Counted from the first letter of the stretch, positions 15,360-23,007 are shown. The stretch is DNA of 23,141 bases from DASPKW01 sp038244055 (GCA_038244055.1 JBBRTW010000051.1:1-23141), one strand, 5' to 3'. The notes: generated by a model from the sequence alone, not told the origin. A program made the numbers and translations.

Positions 15360-15938
15360 TCACGCCGCATTCGCAGTTATCCCCAGGAGTTCACAAACGC
15401 GCTCGATGAGCCTCTCAATATTGAAAGGCTTCTTCACGAACTCATCCGCCCCCGCCTTGAGCAGGTCGTTGATCTCATCCTGGTTCACCACGCCCGAGAC
15501 GATGATGATCTTCATGTGCTCGAAATTCGGGTTGGCGCGGATGGTCTGGCAGACCACATTGCCGTTGATGTCGGGCAGCATGTAATCGAGGATGATCAGG
15601 TCGGGGGAGAATTCGTGCGTCGAAATACCCGCGTCATAGCCCGAGGCGGCCGTCTTCACATCGAACCGGCCATCGCGCTCCAGGACATCGACAAACAATT
15701 CCACAATCTCCGGATCATCATCCACGACGAGGATTTTCTTCTTCCCGCTGTCGAGGGCATCCACGGGGATGCTGTTGTCCTTCATGAACTGGATGAGGGC
15801 CTCGCGGGGAATCCTTCGGAATCGGCTGCCCGGGACGCGGAACCCCTTCAGCCGGCCGCTGTCGAAGCAGCGGATAATGGTCTGCTGGGAGACCTTACAG
15901 ATGTCAGCGGCCTCGCCGGTGGTAAAAACCGTCTTCAT
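15360..15938 (-). CDS. Response regulator with N-terminal excisionase-like HTH and C-terminal receiver
   Basis: 192 residues. Residues 1-50 form a MerR/excisionase-type winged HTH (FTTGEAADICKVSQQTIIRC, FDSGRLKGFRVPGSRFRRIP). Residues 67-187 form a receiver: KILVVDDDPEIVELF (D73/D74), LIILDYMLPDING (D118 phospho-acceptor), IIIVSGV (S148) and FVKKPFN (K170). The order is the reverse of most regulators, with DNA binding first. It would bind DNA in response to phosphorylation, perhaps by the HDOD kinase encoded downstream on the same strand, though the pairing is not proven. A clear ribosome site (GAGGAAG) precedes the ATG. It is the first gene of the minus-strand signalling array; the stop codon is 2 bp from the right inverted repeat of the four-helix-bundle element. 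Confidence 0.9.
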   Translation of the reverse strand: MKTVFTTGEAADICKVSQQTIIRCFDSGRLKGFRVPGSRFRRIPREALIQFMKDNSIPVDALDSGKKKILVVDDDPEIVELFVDVLERDGRFDVKTAASGYDAGISTHEFSPDLIILDYMLPDINGNVVCQTIRANPNFEHMKIIIVSGVVNQDEINDLLKAGADEFVKKPFNIERLIERVCELLGITANAA

Positions 15939-16268
15939 AGACTTCCTCGCTCTGAAAAGGCGGGATCGCGCAGAAACTGCCGGTCCAAATGGCCTCTTCC
16001 CTCAATATGTCGAACCATCCTCTCGCCAGAACGTGCCTGGAGGAGGAATGAGGATGCCAAGAGTTAGCTCTCTTATCCATCTTCCCTATTTAACCATCGG
16101 TTTGGTAGTTTGTTGACTTGAGAGGGTTGGGGGGAAGAGAGGGACTGGGAAAGAGATAAGGCGGGAAATCCCGGTCCGATAACCTTGCCGACCCTCGTTT
16201 CTGAATTTCTAGGATTTTTTGTGTGAGCGCGCATCAGAAAGCGCATTGAAGAGAGTGGGAGTACCCAC
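15939..16268. other. Intergenic region without a recognisable gene
   Basis: This gap separates the divergent HTH-receiver regulator (-) and the second Gfo/Idh/MocA gene (+). Short open frames here lack family features and codon-use support. A TTGACT at 16113-16118 has no good -10 partner at the usual distance. There is a small GCGC-ATCAGAAA-GCGC stem near 16230-16244. Promoters for both neighbours should lie here but I cannot place them. Confidence 0.5.
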
Positions 16269-16368
16269 GTGGGCCGGAACCTATCGGCCACTCCGCACGG
16301 GCAGTCCATCAGGACCACCCGGCAACGAGGGCGGTGGACATCGGGAACGTTCGCCGCCCTCTTTTTTT
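16269..16368 (+). ncRNA. Candidate structured RNA or leader ending in an intrinsic terminator
   Basis: Three hairpins follow one another. The first is GTGGGCCG / CGGCCAC (16269-16276 with 16285-16291, one bulged G). The second is CGGG-CA-GTCC / ATCA / GGAC-CA-CCCG (16298-16321, a symmetric internal loop). The third is the terminator stem at 16327-16361 with seven T. A palindrome CCCACGTGGG (16264-16273) overlaps the first and offers an alternative fold. No coding frame ends just before the terminator, so it likely ends a small RNA or an attenuated leader of the gene starting at 16527. I do not recognise a known riboswitch or RNA family in it. Confidence 0.45.
16327..16368 (+). terminator. Rho-independent terminator
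   Basis: A perfect 8-bp stem GAGGGCGG / CCGCCCTC (16327-16334 and 16354-16361) with a 19-nt loop is followed at once by seven T (16362-16368). It is the only textbook intrinsic terminator I see in the window. It lies 158 bp upstream of the oxidoreductase start codon rather than after a gene. Confidence 0.8.
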
Positions 16369-16526
16369 GTTCGCGTCGTCAGAGTGTTCAGGCCACACGC
16401 CACCGGGCCATTCGTTGATGAATTGCGGGCGGGCGGTCTTCCAAATCGCACTGGCGATACGCTGGATTGCCCAGAAATCGGCCCGTTGCATTGATAAAGC
16501 CGGCGGGCCTTGCGACAACATGGGGC

Positions 16527-17903
16527 ATGAAACCTACATCCACATCGACTTCGAACACTCCCCTGGCGAGCCGGCGCGCGTTCTTGAAGACCGGCGGGGC
16601 CGTGGCCGGGGCATCCGCGCTGGCGGGCTTCGCCATCCCGGCCGTTCATGCGGCCGAGGACTCCACGATTCGCCTGGCCCTGGTCGGCTGCGGCGGGCGC
16701 GGAACCGGTGCGGCCGGCAATGCGGTCTCGGTCACCGGCGCGCCCACCAAGCTGGTCGCCATGGCCGATGTCTTCGAGAAAAAACAGGCCGACAGCTTCA
16801 AGAATCTTCAAAAGTACGGCAATCGCGTCGAGGTCGGCAAAGACAACATGTATCTCGGCTTCGACGCCTACAAGAAGGCGATGGACACCCTCCGGCCCGG
16901 AGATGTGGTGATCCTGACCACCCCGCCCGCCTTTCGCTGGGTGCATTTCACTTATGCGATCGAAAAAGGGCTCAATGTCTTCATGGAAAAGCCGGTGACC
17001 GTGGATGGCCCGACCACCCGGCGCATGCTCAAGCTGTATGAAGAGGCCAAGGCCAAGAATCTCAAAGTCGGCGTCGGCCTGATGGTTCGCCACTGCCGCG
17101 CCCGCCAGGAACTCAAGAAGCGCATTGAAGATGGCGAGATCGGCGACATCATGGCCATGCGGGCCTACCGCATGGGCGCGGGTGGCGGGTTTACCGGCGC
17201 CAAGGCCGCGACCATGCCTGAAACCCTCTACCAGATCCAGCGCTTCCACTCCTTCCTCTGGGCCTCGGGCGGCGTGTTCTCGGACTACAACATCCACCAG
17301 ATCGATGAATGCTCCTGGATGAAGGGTGCCTGGCCCGTCTCGGCGCATGCGATTGGCGGCCGGCATTTCCGCGGCGCTAATGTCGACCAGAACTTCGACA
17401 GCTACGGCGTTGAATACACCTTCCCCGACGGCACCAAGCTCCTCTTCACGCACCGCCAGATGTCCGGCTGCTATATGGAATTCGCTTCCTACATCCACGG
17501 CACCAAGGGCGGGGCGATTGTCTCCACCTCCTCCCACACCCCCGGCAAATGCCGCACTTTCAAGGATCAGACCTTCAGCAAGGAATCCCAGATCTGGGGC
17601 TATCCCCAGCCCGAGAAGAACCCCTACCAGCTCGAATGGGAAGACCTCGTCGAAGCCATCCGCACCGACAAACCTTACAACGAAGTAAAGCGCGGCGCCG
17701 AAGCCAGCCTCGTCACGTCGATGGGACGAATGGCCGCCCACACCGGGCAGATCGTCACCTTCGATCAGGCCTTGAACCACGACCACGAATTCGCCCCCAA
17801 CGTCGACAAGCTGGCGATCGATGGCCCGGCTCCGCTGCAATTGGATAAAGATGGCAAATACCCGGTTCCCGAGCCGGGTCTCAAGCCCAAGCGCGAGTAT
17901 TAA
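16527..17903 (+). CDS. Tat-exported Gfo/Idh/MocA family oxidoreductase
   Basis: 458 residues. A twin-arginine signal, SRRAFLKTGGAVAGASALAG (15-34) then FAIPAVHA, is followed by a Rossmann domain: IRLALVGCGGRGTGAAGNAV (48-67), KLVAMADVFEKK, VVILTTPPAFRWVHFTYAIE and the catalytic-lysine motif MEKP (153-156). The C-terminal domain includes FLWASGGVFSDYNIHQIDEC, typical of planctomycete secreted members. The expected role is NAD(P)-linked sugar or polyol redox outside the cytoplasm. It is not closely similar to the gene at 6820 beyond family motifs, so it is a paralogue with a different substrate. The ATG at 16527 begins the signal peptide; an in-frame ATG at 16467 would prepend an implausible leader. 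No clear Shine-Dalgarno sequence is seen; a terminator-bearing leader lies upstream. Confidence 0.9.
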   Translation: MKPTSTSTSNTPLASRRAFLKTGGAVAGASALAGFAIPAVHAAEDSTIRLALVGCGGRGTGAAGNAVSVTGAPTKLVAMADVFEKKQADSFKNLQKYGNRVEVGKDNMYLGFDAYKKAMDTLRPGDVVILTTPPAFRWVHFTYAIEKGLNVFMEKPVTVDGPTTRRMLKLYEEAKAKNLKVGVGLMVRHCRARQELKKRIEDGEIGDIMAMRAYRMGAGGGFTGAKAATMPETLYQIQRFHSFLWASGGVFSDYNIHQIDECSWMKGAWPVSAHAIGGRHFRGANVDQNFDSYGVEYTFPDGTKLLFTHRQMSGCYMEFASYIHGTKGGAIVSTSSHTPGKCRTFKDQTFSKESQIWGYPQPEKNPYQLEWEDLVEAIRTDKPYNEVKRGAEASLVTSMGRMAAHTGQIVTFDQALNHDHEFAPNVDKLAIDGPAPLQLDKDGKYPVPEPGLKPKREY

Positions 17904-17934
17904 GCCGCGCCGCCGACAGGGAAGGGAGCAAAAT

Positions 17935-17973
17935 GGCCGGCATGGGAGAGGGCAACAACCACCCGTGCCGGCC
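17935..17973. repeat. Palindrome GGCCGGCA / TGCCGGCC
   Basis: Perfect 8-bp arms at 17935-17942 and 17966-17973, with three further G-C pairs inside after one mismatch. It lies 31 bp after the oxidoreductase stop codon. There is no U-tract, so it is not an obvious terminator. Confidence 0.7.
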
Positions 17974-17990
17974 TGAGGACCGGGGAGAAG

Positions 17991-18018
17991 GACGGGCAAG
18001 CCAATCGGCTTGCCCGTC
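17991..18018. repeat. 12-bp perfect hairpin GACGGGCAAGCC / GGCTTGCCCGTC
   Basis: The arms 17991-18002 and 18007-18018 enclose an AATC loop. It is the tightest palindrome in the window. It lies between the oxidoreductase and the broken DUF488-like fragment and interrupts that fragment's reading frame with repeat-derived sequence. Confidence 0.9.
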
Positions 18019-18033
18019 TTGCATGGGCTCGAT

Positions 18034-18225
18034 CTCCCCCGCCCGCACCCGAGCCGCCAGCGCCTTGATTCTTGCCTTTTGCGCCAGCATCTCGCGCTGA
18101 TAGCGCTGCCGGTAAATCTCCCATGAAATTCCCAGCCGCCCGTCCTTGGCATAAGCGGCCGCGTGAAGCTCGACACTCGGCCCCAGCTCTTTATCCCACG
18201 CAGCCCACGTTTCATCCGCCTTGGC
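18034..18225 (-). pseudogene. DUF488-like fragment
   Basis: In the same frame as the transposase remnant, ~64 codons read ETWAAWDKELGPSVELHAAA, YAKDGRLGISWEIYRQRYQR and EMLAQKARIKALAARVRAGE. This resembles the middle of DUF488 proteins (LxPSxEL, a YxxRYxxEM helix, then a run ending in RGE). The expected next strand and the Cys/His-rich C-terminus are absent; the frame instead enters the hairpin at 18018. The start is also missing, replaced by the transposase N-terminus. I judge it a decayed gene piece, not a functional fusion. The family call is from memory of the pattern and is moderate at best. Confidence 0.45.
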
Positions 18226-18345
18226 CAGCCCGCGGCAGTAGGTGCCCAGGTGATCGAAGGTCGGCCGCCGGGAGAAACACGCGCGAAAGCTGTTAAGATA
18301 CCGCGTAAGCTCGGGCCCCAGGCCCGCGAGTTGATCTTCGGTCAT
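18226..18345 (-). pseudogene. IS701-like transposase N-terminal remnant
   Basis: Forty codons from ATG 18345 read MTEDQLAGLGPELTRYLNSF, then RACFSRRPTFDHLGTYCRGL. The segment FDHLGTYCRGL is highly characteristic of the N-terminus of IS701-family DDE transposases, whose usual continuation is LxDLPRKSVEPIAL. Here the similarity stops sharply after GL and a DUF488-like sequence follows. The catalytic domain is absent, so it is a dead insertion-sequence fragment. I cannot see terminal inverted repeats belonging to it. Confidence 0.7.
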
Positions 18346-18413
18346 AGACCTCCATGTCTGATGGAGGCATTGCCCACCAAGTGCCAGCGGCGTTGAGCGG
18401 ACGTAGTCGAGGA

Positions 18414-20540
18414 ATGAAAATACAAATGAGAAAAGTAAACGTCATTTCAATCGGATGTCTGTTGGCCGCGATGGTCATTGGCGTGTCTCCCCTATCGGCG
18501 GCCAGGAAGCCCGAACCGGTGGTTGCCGCCCTTACCCCGAACGGGGAGAAGCTCCAGACTAAATACAGCGACCTGCTCAAGGCCTTGCAGACGGAGATTG
18601 CCTCTGCTCTTCCGAAAGTGAATGAGCCGAAGAGGGCCGCGCTGAACAAGGCGCGAGAGGCAACAAAAGCAGCTCAGGAAACGGGGGATACGGCGCAAAA
18701 GTCTTCGGGCGAAGCAAAGGGCATCGAAGCTAAAATTGCCAACTGGAAGCGATTTTGGATTGGCGGCGCCGTGAAGAACATCGCCAAGGCCGAGGCCGCT
18801 CTCAAGGCGGCGAACGCGGATGCCGACCGCGAGGCGGCCAAGAAAGACTTGGCAAAATGGCAGGCCAACAAAGAGGAGGGGGAAAAGAAGATCAAAGAGG
18901 CGCAGGCCGACCTGGAAAAAGCGAAAGTCAGCGAGTCCGCGCTGGGCCAGGCGAATCAATCAGCGCAAGCGGCGCTCAGTCAGGCGCGCACCAACGAGCT
19001 TAACGCTGCCAGGGCCCTCCTTGCGGAAGTAAGCCCTTTGCTTTCGAGCGACACACTGGACGCGAAGCTGGTCAAAGCCGCCGTGCTGGCCGAGGCGACG
19101 CCGAGGGGTTTGGCGGATTTCGCCCAGCAAGACAAGAAGAACGAATCTCTGGTAGAGAAACTCCTGTCCGACGACAAGCTGATGAAGGAGATGCTCGTGG
19201 CCGGAGGTGCCAATCGCGGCAAGTACGGCCGGGCGATGGAGATTTACACGGCGATTCAACAGGCCAGCCCAAAGGCCCGCGAAGGCATCTTTCAGCGGTT
19301 GGCGCTGGCCGTCAGTCTGGAACACGCTGTGCCGGTCGTACAGGCTAATGCCAAAGATCAGGTCAACGCACCCGCCACCGTCGATCCGGTGACGCGCTAT
19401 CTGCACTATGAGAAAGCATATCTCGCTGGCGAGTTGGACCCGGCGTTCAAGGACTTCTCAACGTGGGAATATCGGATGGTCGTCGAAGACAACGCGCCGG
19501 ATGAAATTCTGGCGTGGGGACGCCAGATGCTCCGGACCTACCGCCCTGACCACGTCTACAATCCGAACTACGGCTGGCGCTATTCCGCAGCCGTCAAGAC
19601 GGATGTCCGGTACGGTTCACAGAACGTCTCGGATGATCTGCCCTCGCTAAACGAATTTCAGAACATTCCCAAGGATGGGGGAGTCTGCGGTCGCCGGGCT
19701 TTCTTCGGCCGGTTTATCCTCCGCAGTTTCGGTATCCCGGTGTGGGGAGTGACCCAGCACAAGCACGCCGCCGTAAGTCATTGGACGCCAAAAGGCTGGG
19801 TGGTCAATCTCGGCGCCGGCTTCAATTACAGTTGGTGGGACAAGGATGAAGCGCCACTCAGCGGGCCCGAGTTTCTGCTGGAGGCCCAGGCACGCGAACA
19901 TGCGCAGGATTACATGAAGGTCTTGCGGGCGCAATGGGTCAGCCGCATTCTTGGCGAGCAGGCGTTTAACGAGCGCAAGAAAGTCCCCGGCGGCCTTTGG
20001 AGCAGCATGGCGCATGATCAGGCGATCGTTTTGGCGTCGAGCGCGATTGAGTTGGCGCCGCTGGGGCAGGAACTGGCCGAAGCGAACGAGCCGCAGGAAA
20101 AACAGAATAAGGAGCAATCGCCCGTGGCAGCGTCAGACCAGCGGGTTGTTGCGGGCCGAGATGGTTCAATCACGGTTCCCGCGGCGGCTCACGGCAAGTC
20201 GACGGGGCCAGCGGTGCCGATGAAGAGTTACGGCGGCGGCATGCAGATTCACTGCGGCGGTGGATTTAAGACTCAATACGTTTTTGAGGCGCCGCAAGCC
20301 GGGAAGTATGCGCTGACCGCCCGGGTGGCGACGTTGCAAGAGGGGCAGAAGTTCCTGTTCGCCGTCAACGATGCCAAACCGCCGGTCGAAGCCGCTGTTC
20401 CGTACACCATCGGGCTGTGGCAGCAGACCCGGCCGGTCGAGGTTCCCCTGGTCAAAGGCCAAAACGTCCTCAACGTCGAACTCCGAGAAGGAAGCCGCGG
20501 GGTCACGATCAAGGAATTCACGCTGACGCCGGTGAAGTAG
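18414..20540 (+). CDS. Secreted coiled-coil protein with transglutaminase-like domain and C-terminal beta-sandwich
   Basis: 708 residues. A signal peptide (MRKVNVISIGCLLAAMVIGV, then SPLSAA) is followed by a long Lys/Ala/Glu-rich helical coiled coil (~40-205). A helical middle part (~210-330) precedes a transglutaminase-like core: DGGVCGRRAFFGRFILRSFG (421-440, candidate nucleophile C425), WGVTQHKHAAVSHWTPKGWV (444-463, candidate His 449-456) and LGAGFNYSWWDKDE (466-479, candidate acidic residue). The C-terminal ~100 residues (GGGFKTQYVFEAPQAGKYAL, QNVLNVELREGSRGVTIKEF) resemble a carbohydrate-binding beta-sandwich. It may hydrolyse or crosslink proteins, or be a non-catalytic relative, outside the cell. 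The start is ATG 18414 or 18426, near AGGA at 18410-18413; spacing slightly favours the second. No partner gene is adjacent. Confidence 0.72.
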   Translation: MKIQMRKVNVISIGCLLAAMVIGVSPLSAARKPEPVVAALTPNGEKLQTKYSDLLKALQTEIASALPKVNEPKRAALNKAREATKAAQETGDTAQKSSGEAKGIEAKIANWKRFWIGGAVKNIAKAEAALKAANADADREAAKKDLAKWQANKEEGEKKIKEAQADLEKAKVSESALGQANQSAQAALSQARTNELNAARALLAEVSPLLSSDTLDAKLVKAAVLAEATPRGLADFAQQDKKNESLVEKLLSDDKLMKEMLVAGGANRGKYGRAMEIYTAIQQASPKAREGIFQRLALAVSLEHAVPVVQANAKDQVNAPATVDPVTRYLHYEKAYLAGELDPAFKDFSTWEYRMVVEDNAPDEILAWGRQMLRTYRPDHVYNPNYGWRYSAAVKTDVRYGSQNVSDDLPSLNEFQNIPKDGGVCGRRAFFGRFILRSFGIPVWGVTQHKHAAVSHWTPKGWVVNLGAGFNYSWWDKDEAPLSGPEFLLEAQAREHAQDYMKVLRAQWVSRILGEQAFNERKKVPGGLWSSMAHDQAIVLASSAIELAPLGQELAEANEPQEKQNKEQSPVAASDQRVVAGRDGSITVPAAAHGKSTGPAVPMKSYGGGMQIHCGGGFKTQYVFEAPQAGKYALTARVATLQEGQKFLFAVNDAKPPVEAAVPYTIGLWQQTRPVEVPLVKGQNVLNVELREGSRGVTIKEFTLTPVK

Positions 20541-20617
20541 CGGCTGAAGTAGCGACGCGTCGAAATTGGGGAAAACAAACGGGGTCCCAGTATCCTGTCC
20601 CCTTAGAATTTCCCCAA
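20533..20617. repeat. Direct repeat plus nested inverted repeat after the transglutaminase-like gene
   Basis: TGAAGTAGCG occurs at 20533-20542 (containing the stop codon) and again at 20545-20554; the second copy runs into the perfect palindrome CGACGCGTCG (20553-20562). Next come 9-bp inverted arms TTGGGGAAA (20566-20574) and TTTCCCCAA (20609-20617), enclosing a GGGG / CCCC stem (20581-20584, 20599-20602). It is a compact intergenic palindromic block like those after other genes here. Confidence 0.75.
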
Positions 20618-20968
20618 CACTGTCGGAGGACAACGCACCTGCGAAGTAGTGAAACAGGTGGAAAACAACCTGAACACGCTGCTGCTCGTCCTGCTGGGTC
20701 CGCTGACCTCGATTTGCGCCGGCGACCTCGGTGTCGCTCGACTGGCAGTGCGCTGCGTCGGGGGATGGGAAAGCAATGTCTGGTCGATTCAGGCACCGCT
20801 TGGAGTTTTTGGGGCCCACGCTCGCTCAGTGCCCGATTGAAAATCGCCAGTTGGTTTGTGTTGCCGAGTATTTGATGAGACTATTTCTACCCTAAGACCC
20901 AACGATGGGATTTCAGGTAAGACCCGCTCGACCGTGCCGAGAAACGCGAGTTTCGGAAAGGAAAGGAC
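20618..20968. other. Intergenic region, no convincing gene
   Basis: The only frame with any protein-like feature starts at GTG 20649 (MKQVENNLNTLLLVLLGPLT, then SICAGD), which looks like a signal peptide, but it ends after 63 residues with no domain, and there is no ribosome site. It may be the worn 5' end of a secreted-protein gene. The last ~15 bases (GGAAAGGAAAGGAC) are the purine-rich ribosome site for the sulfatase. Confidence 0.45.
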
Positions 20969-22858
20969 GTGAAACTGCTCTTCGGTCTTGGGTTGTTGTC
21001 GAGTTTCCTCTGCGTCCGCGCAGCCGCTGCTGAACCGGCAACGCGAATCGGCGCAAAACCCAACATCATCCTTATCTACAGCGATGATCACGGCTACGCC
21101 GACCTGGGTGCCCAGGGCGTCGACAAGGATATTCGCACGCCAAACCTCGACGCGCTCGCCCGCGATGGCGTTCGATTCGTGCACGGCTACGTAAGCGCAC
21201 CGCAATGCGTGCCATCCCGCGCGGGGGTCATCACGGGGCGGTATCAGCAGCGATTCGGGGTTGAAGACAACACAAAGGGTCCGCTGCCTCTGGCCGAGCT
21301 TACGATCGCGGAGCGGCTTAAGCCAGCGGGGTACGTGTCGTGTCAGGTGGGCAAATGGCACCTCGAACCACCGCCGGCCAAGGGGGGTGACAACGAAGCA
21401 GGGGCGAATCGCAAGGCCGGCGCGATCGCGTTTTTTCCGCTGGCGCAAGGATTTGATGAGTATTACACCGGCGCAATGAACAGTTTCGTGGCTTCGCACG
21501 ATCTGGCGGGCAACAAGCTCGCCAATGCGCCGCAGACCCTCCGCGACAAGCGGTTCCGCTGCGTCTGGCAGACCGACGCAGCCCTCTCGTTCGTCGCTCG
21601 CCACAAGGCCGATCCGTTTTTCCTGTACCTCGCCTATTTCACGCCGCACGTACCACTGGAATCGCCCGAGCCGTGGTTTTCAAAGACACCCGAGAATCTT
21701 CCCAAAGAGCGGCGTCAGGCGATTGCGATGATCGCCGCGATGGACGACGGCATCGGCAAGCTGCGGGCCAAGCTGGCGGAGGAGGGAATCGAGAAGAACA
21801 CCCTGATCTTCTTCATTAGCGACAACGGCGCCCCGCTAAAGCCGGGCGCGTGGAACGGTTCACTAAATCTCCCGCTCGTCGGTGAAAAGGGAATGCTCAC
21901 CGATGGGGGCATTCGCACCCCGTTCCTGGCCGTCTGGCCCGGCACGCTGCCCGCGGGAAAGACGTACGAGCCGCCGGTCATCAACCTCGACGTTGCCGCG
22001 ACGGCTGTCGCGCTTGCGGGCCTCCCAGGCGACAACAAGCTCGACGGCGTAAATCTCATTCCGTTCGTCCAAGGCGAGAGCGCCGGCAACCCGCACGAGG
22101 CCTTGTTCTGGCGGTGGCGGTCACAAGCTGCCGTCTGCGCAGGCCACTGGAAGCTGATCCTCCTTGGCAAGGACGAGCGCTACCTGTTCGACATGGGTAG
22201 GCCGGATGGACAGGCGGAGACGCACAACCTCATCGACAAGTTCCCCCAAGTCGCGGCCGACTTAGAGAAGCAACTGATGGCTTGGAACGCCACCTTGCCT
22301 GCACCCGGCCTGCCGCGCGACCTGGTGGGTGAAGACCAAAAATTCTTCGACGAGCACGTCAACGGCCCCGCCCTAACGGGCCTCCGGCCGCCCGTTCATC
22401 CCGCTTCCCGAGCCGCTGCGATGGCACCGGACGATCCCGAAGCCACCCAGGGTTGGGTAGGGCGCAACTGCACGCTCGCCGTTTCCGACGGCGCGCTTCA
22501 CCTACAGCCGACGCGGAATGGGGCCAGAGCGTTCATCGCGCGGACGGGCTTGAAACTCGCCGGGCCCGTCACGGCCACCTTGACCGTCCGTTGTCCCGCG
22601 GGCGGCGGGGGCGCGTTCTCCTGGCGCACTGACGGGCAGGAAGATTTTCCCGTTGGCCAGCACGCGTCATTCAAACTTGCCGCCCAACCGGATCGGCAGC
22701 AAGTGCAGGTGGAACTGCCAGCGAAGGGTCAAGTGGTCCATGTGCGTCTTGCGTTCTCCGGTAGCGACCTGCCGGAAATTACCGCGATCGAACTGAGCAC
22801 GTCCGACGGCAAGGCCTCCGCCAACTGGGCGGCGAAAACGGGTCATCCACTTCCATGA
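20969..22858 (+). CDS. Secreted sulfatase (formylglycine-dependent) with C-terminal extension
   Basis: 629 residues from GTG 20969, preceded by AAGGAAAGGAC. A signal peptide (MKLLFGLGLLSSFLCVRAAA) leads into the alkaline-phosphatase-like sulfatase fold: PNIILIYSDDHGYADLGAQG (31-50; D39/D40 metal ligands), the maturation motif CVPSRAG (C80, oxidised to formylglycine by an activating enzyme), GKWHL (K129/H131), TPHVPL (H227), SDNGAP (D285/N286) and GEKGMLTDGG (K307). All catalytic residues are present, so it should hydrolyse sulfate esters, probably of sulfated polysaccharides. Residues ~490-629 exceed the usual sulfatase length and form a beta-rich, perhaps glycan-binding domain (LTVRCPAGGGGAFSWRTDGQ). 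No activating enzyme is in the window. The stop codon overlaps the start of the next ORF (ATGA). Confidence 0.93.
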   Translation: MKLLFGLGLLSSFLCVRAAAAEPATRIGAKPNIILIYSDDHGYADLGAQGVDKDIRTPNLDALARDGVRFVHGYVSAPQCVPSRAGVITGRYQQRFGVEDNTKGPLPLAELTIAERLKPAGYVSCQVGKWHLEPPPAKGGDNEAGANRKAGAIAFFPLAQGFDEYYTGAMNSFVASHDLAGNKLANAPQTLRDKRFRCVWQTDAALSFVARHKADPFFLYLAYFTPHVPLESPEPWFSKTPENLPKERRQAIAMIAAMDDGIGKLRAKLAEEGIEKNTLIFFISDNGAPLKPGAWNGSLNLPLVGEKGMLTDGGIRTPFLAVWPGTLPAGKTYEPPVINLDVAATAVALAGLPGDNKLDGVNLIPFVQGESAGNPHEALFWRWRSQAAVCAGHWKLILLGKDERYLFDMGRPDGQAETHNLIDKFPQVAADLEKQLMAWNATLPAPGLPRDLVGEDQKFFDEHVNGPALTGLRPPVHPASRAAAMAPDDPEATQGWVGRNCTLAVSDGALHLQPTRNGARAFIARTGLKLAGPVTATLTVRCPAGGGGAFSWRTDGQEDFPVGQHASFKLAAQPDRQQVQVELPAKGQVVHVRLAFSGSDLPEITAIELSTSDGKASANWAAKTGHPLP

Positions 22859-23007
22859 ATACGCGTGTAGTCGGCTTCATCGCGATCCGGACACCACTGG
22901 CGATTTTATCGTTGGCATGGTGCCTAACACCCATTGCATCAGTGGCTGCAGACGCTCCGGCCACGGCACCCGCTGGGAAGCTCAAACTCGTCGAGCTACG
23001 AGCTTGA
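22855..23007 (+). CDS. Short signal-peptide ORF coupled to the sulfatase, possibly a truncated secreted protein
   Basis: The ATG at 22855 overlaps the sulfatase TGA (ATGA), the usual arrangement for coupled translation. The 50-residue product has a convincing signal peptide (RTPLAILSLAWCLTPIASVA, cut before ADAPA) but the mature part is only ~17 residues (ending GKLKLVELRA) before TGA at 23005. That looks like the first strand of a larger exported protein cut short by a frameshift or stop. The next ~130 bases to the window end read open in the same frame and in the +1 frame but show no motif I recognise. It is either a genuine tiny secreted peptide or, more likely, the 5' end of a broken gene. 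No function can be assigned. Confidence 0.45.
   Translation: MNTRVVGFIAIRTPLAILSLAWCLTPIASVAADAPATAPAGKLKLVELRA

Noticed and set aside
15293..15370. N-terminal extension of the four-helix-bundle gene
   Set aside because: It translates the inverted heptamer repeat (WAVGSGQSAV) and overlaps the stop of the neighbouring regulator; the GTG at 15292 has a good ribosome site.
16113..16118. Promoter -35 box TTGACT
   Set aside because: No acceptable -10 sequence at 16-18 bp spacing on the plus strand.
16281..18215. 644-codon open frame on the minus strand
   Set aside because: It lies opposite the well-supported oxidoreductase at 16527, has no family motif and is dominated by Gly/Arg/Val/Leu composition from complementing GC-rich codons.
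20549..20562. GTAG plus CGACGCGTCG as a REP unit
   Set aside because: The palindrome has no loop, so it does not fit the hairpin form of the other GTAG units; kept only as a palindrome.
20649..20840. 63-codon ORF with a signal-peptide-like start
   Set aside because: No ribosome site, no domain after the hydrophobic stretch; at best a worn gene start, so described only within the intergenic entry.
20789..21649. 286-codon minus-strand open frame
   Set aside because: Overlaps the sulfatase catalytic half on the other strand and has no recognisable domain.
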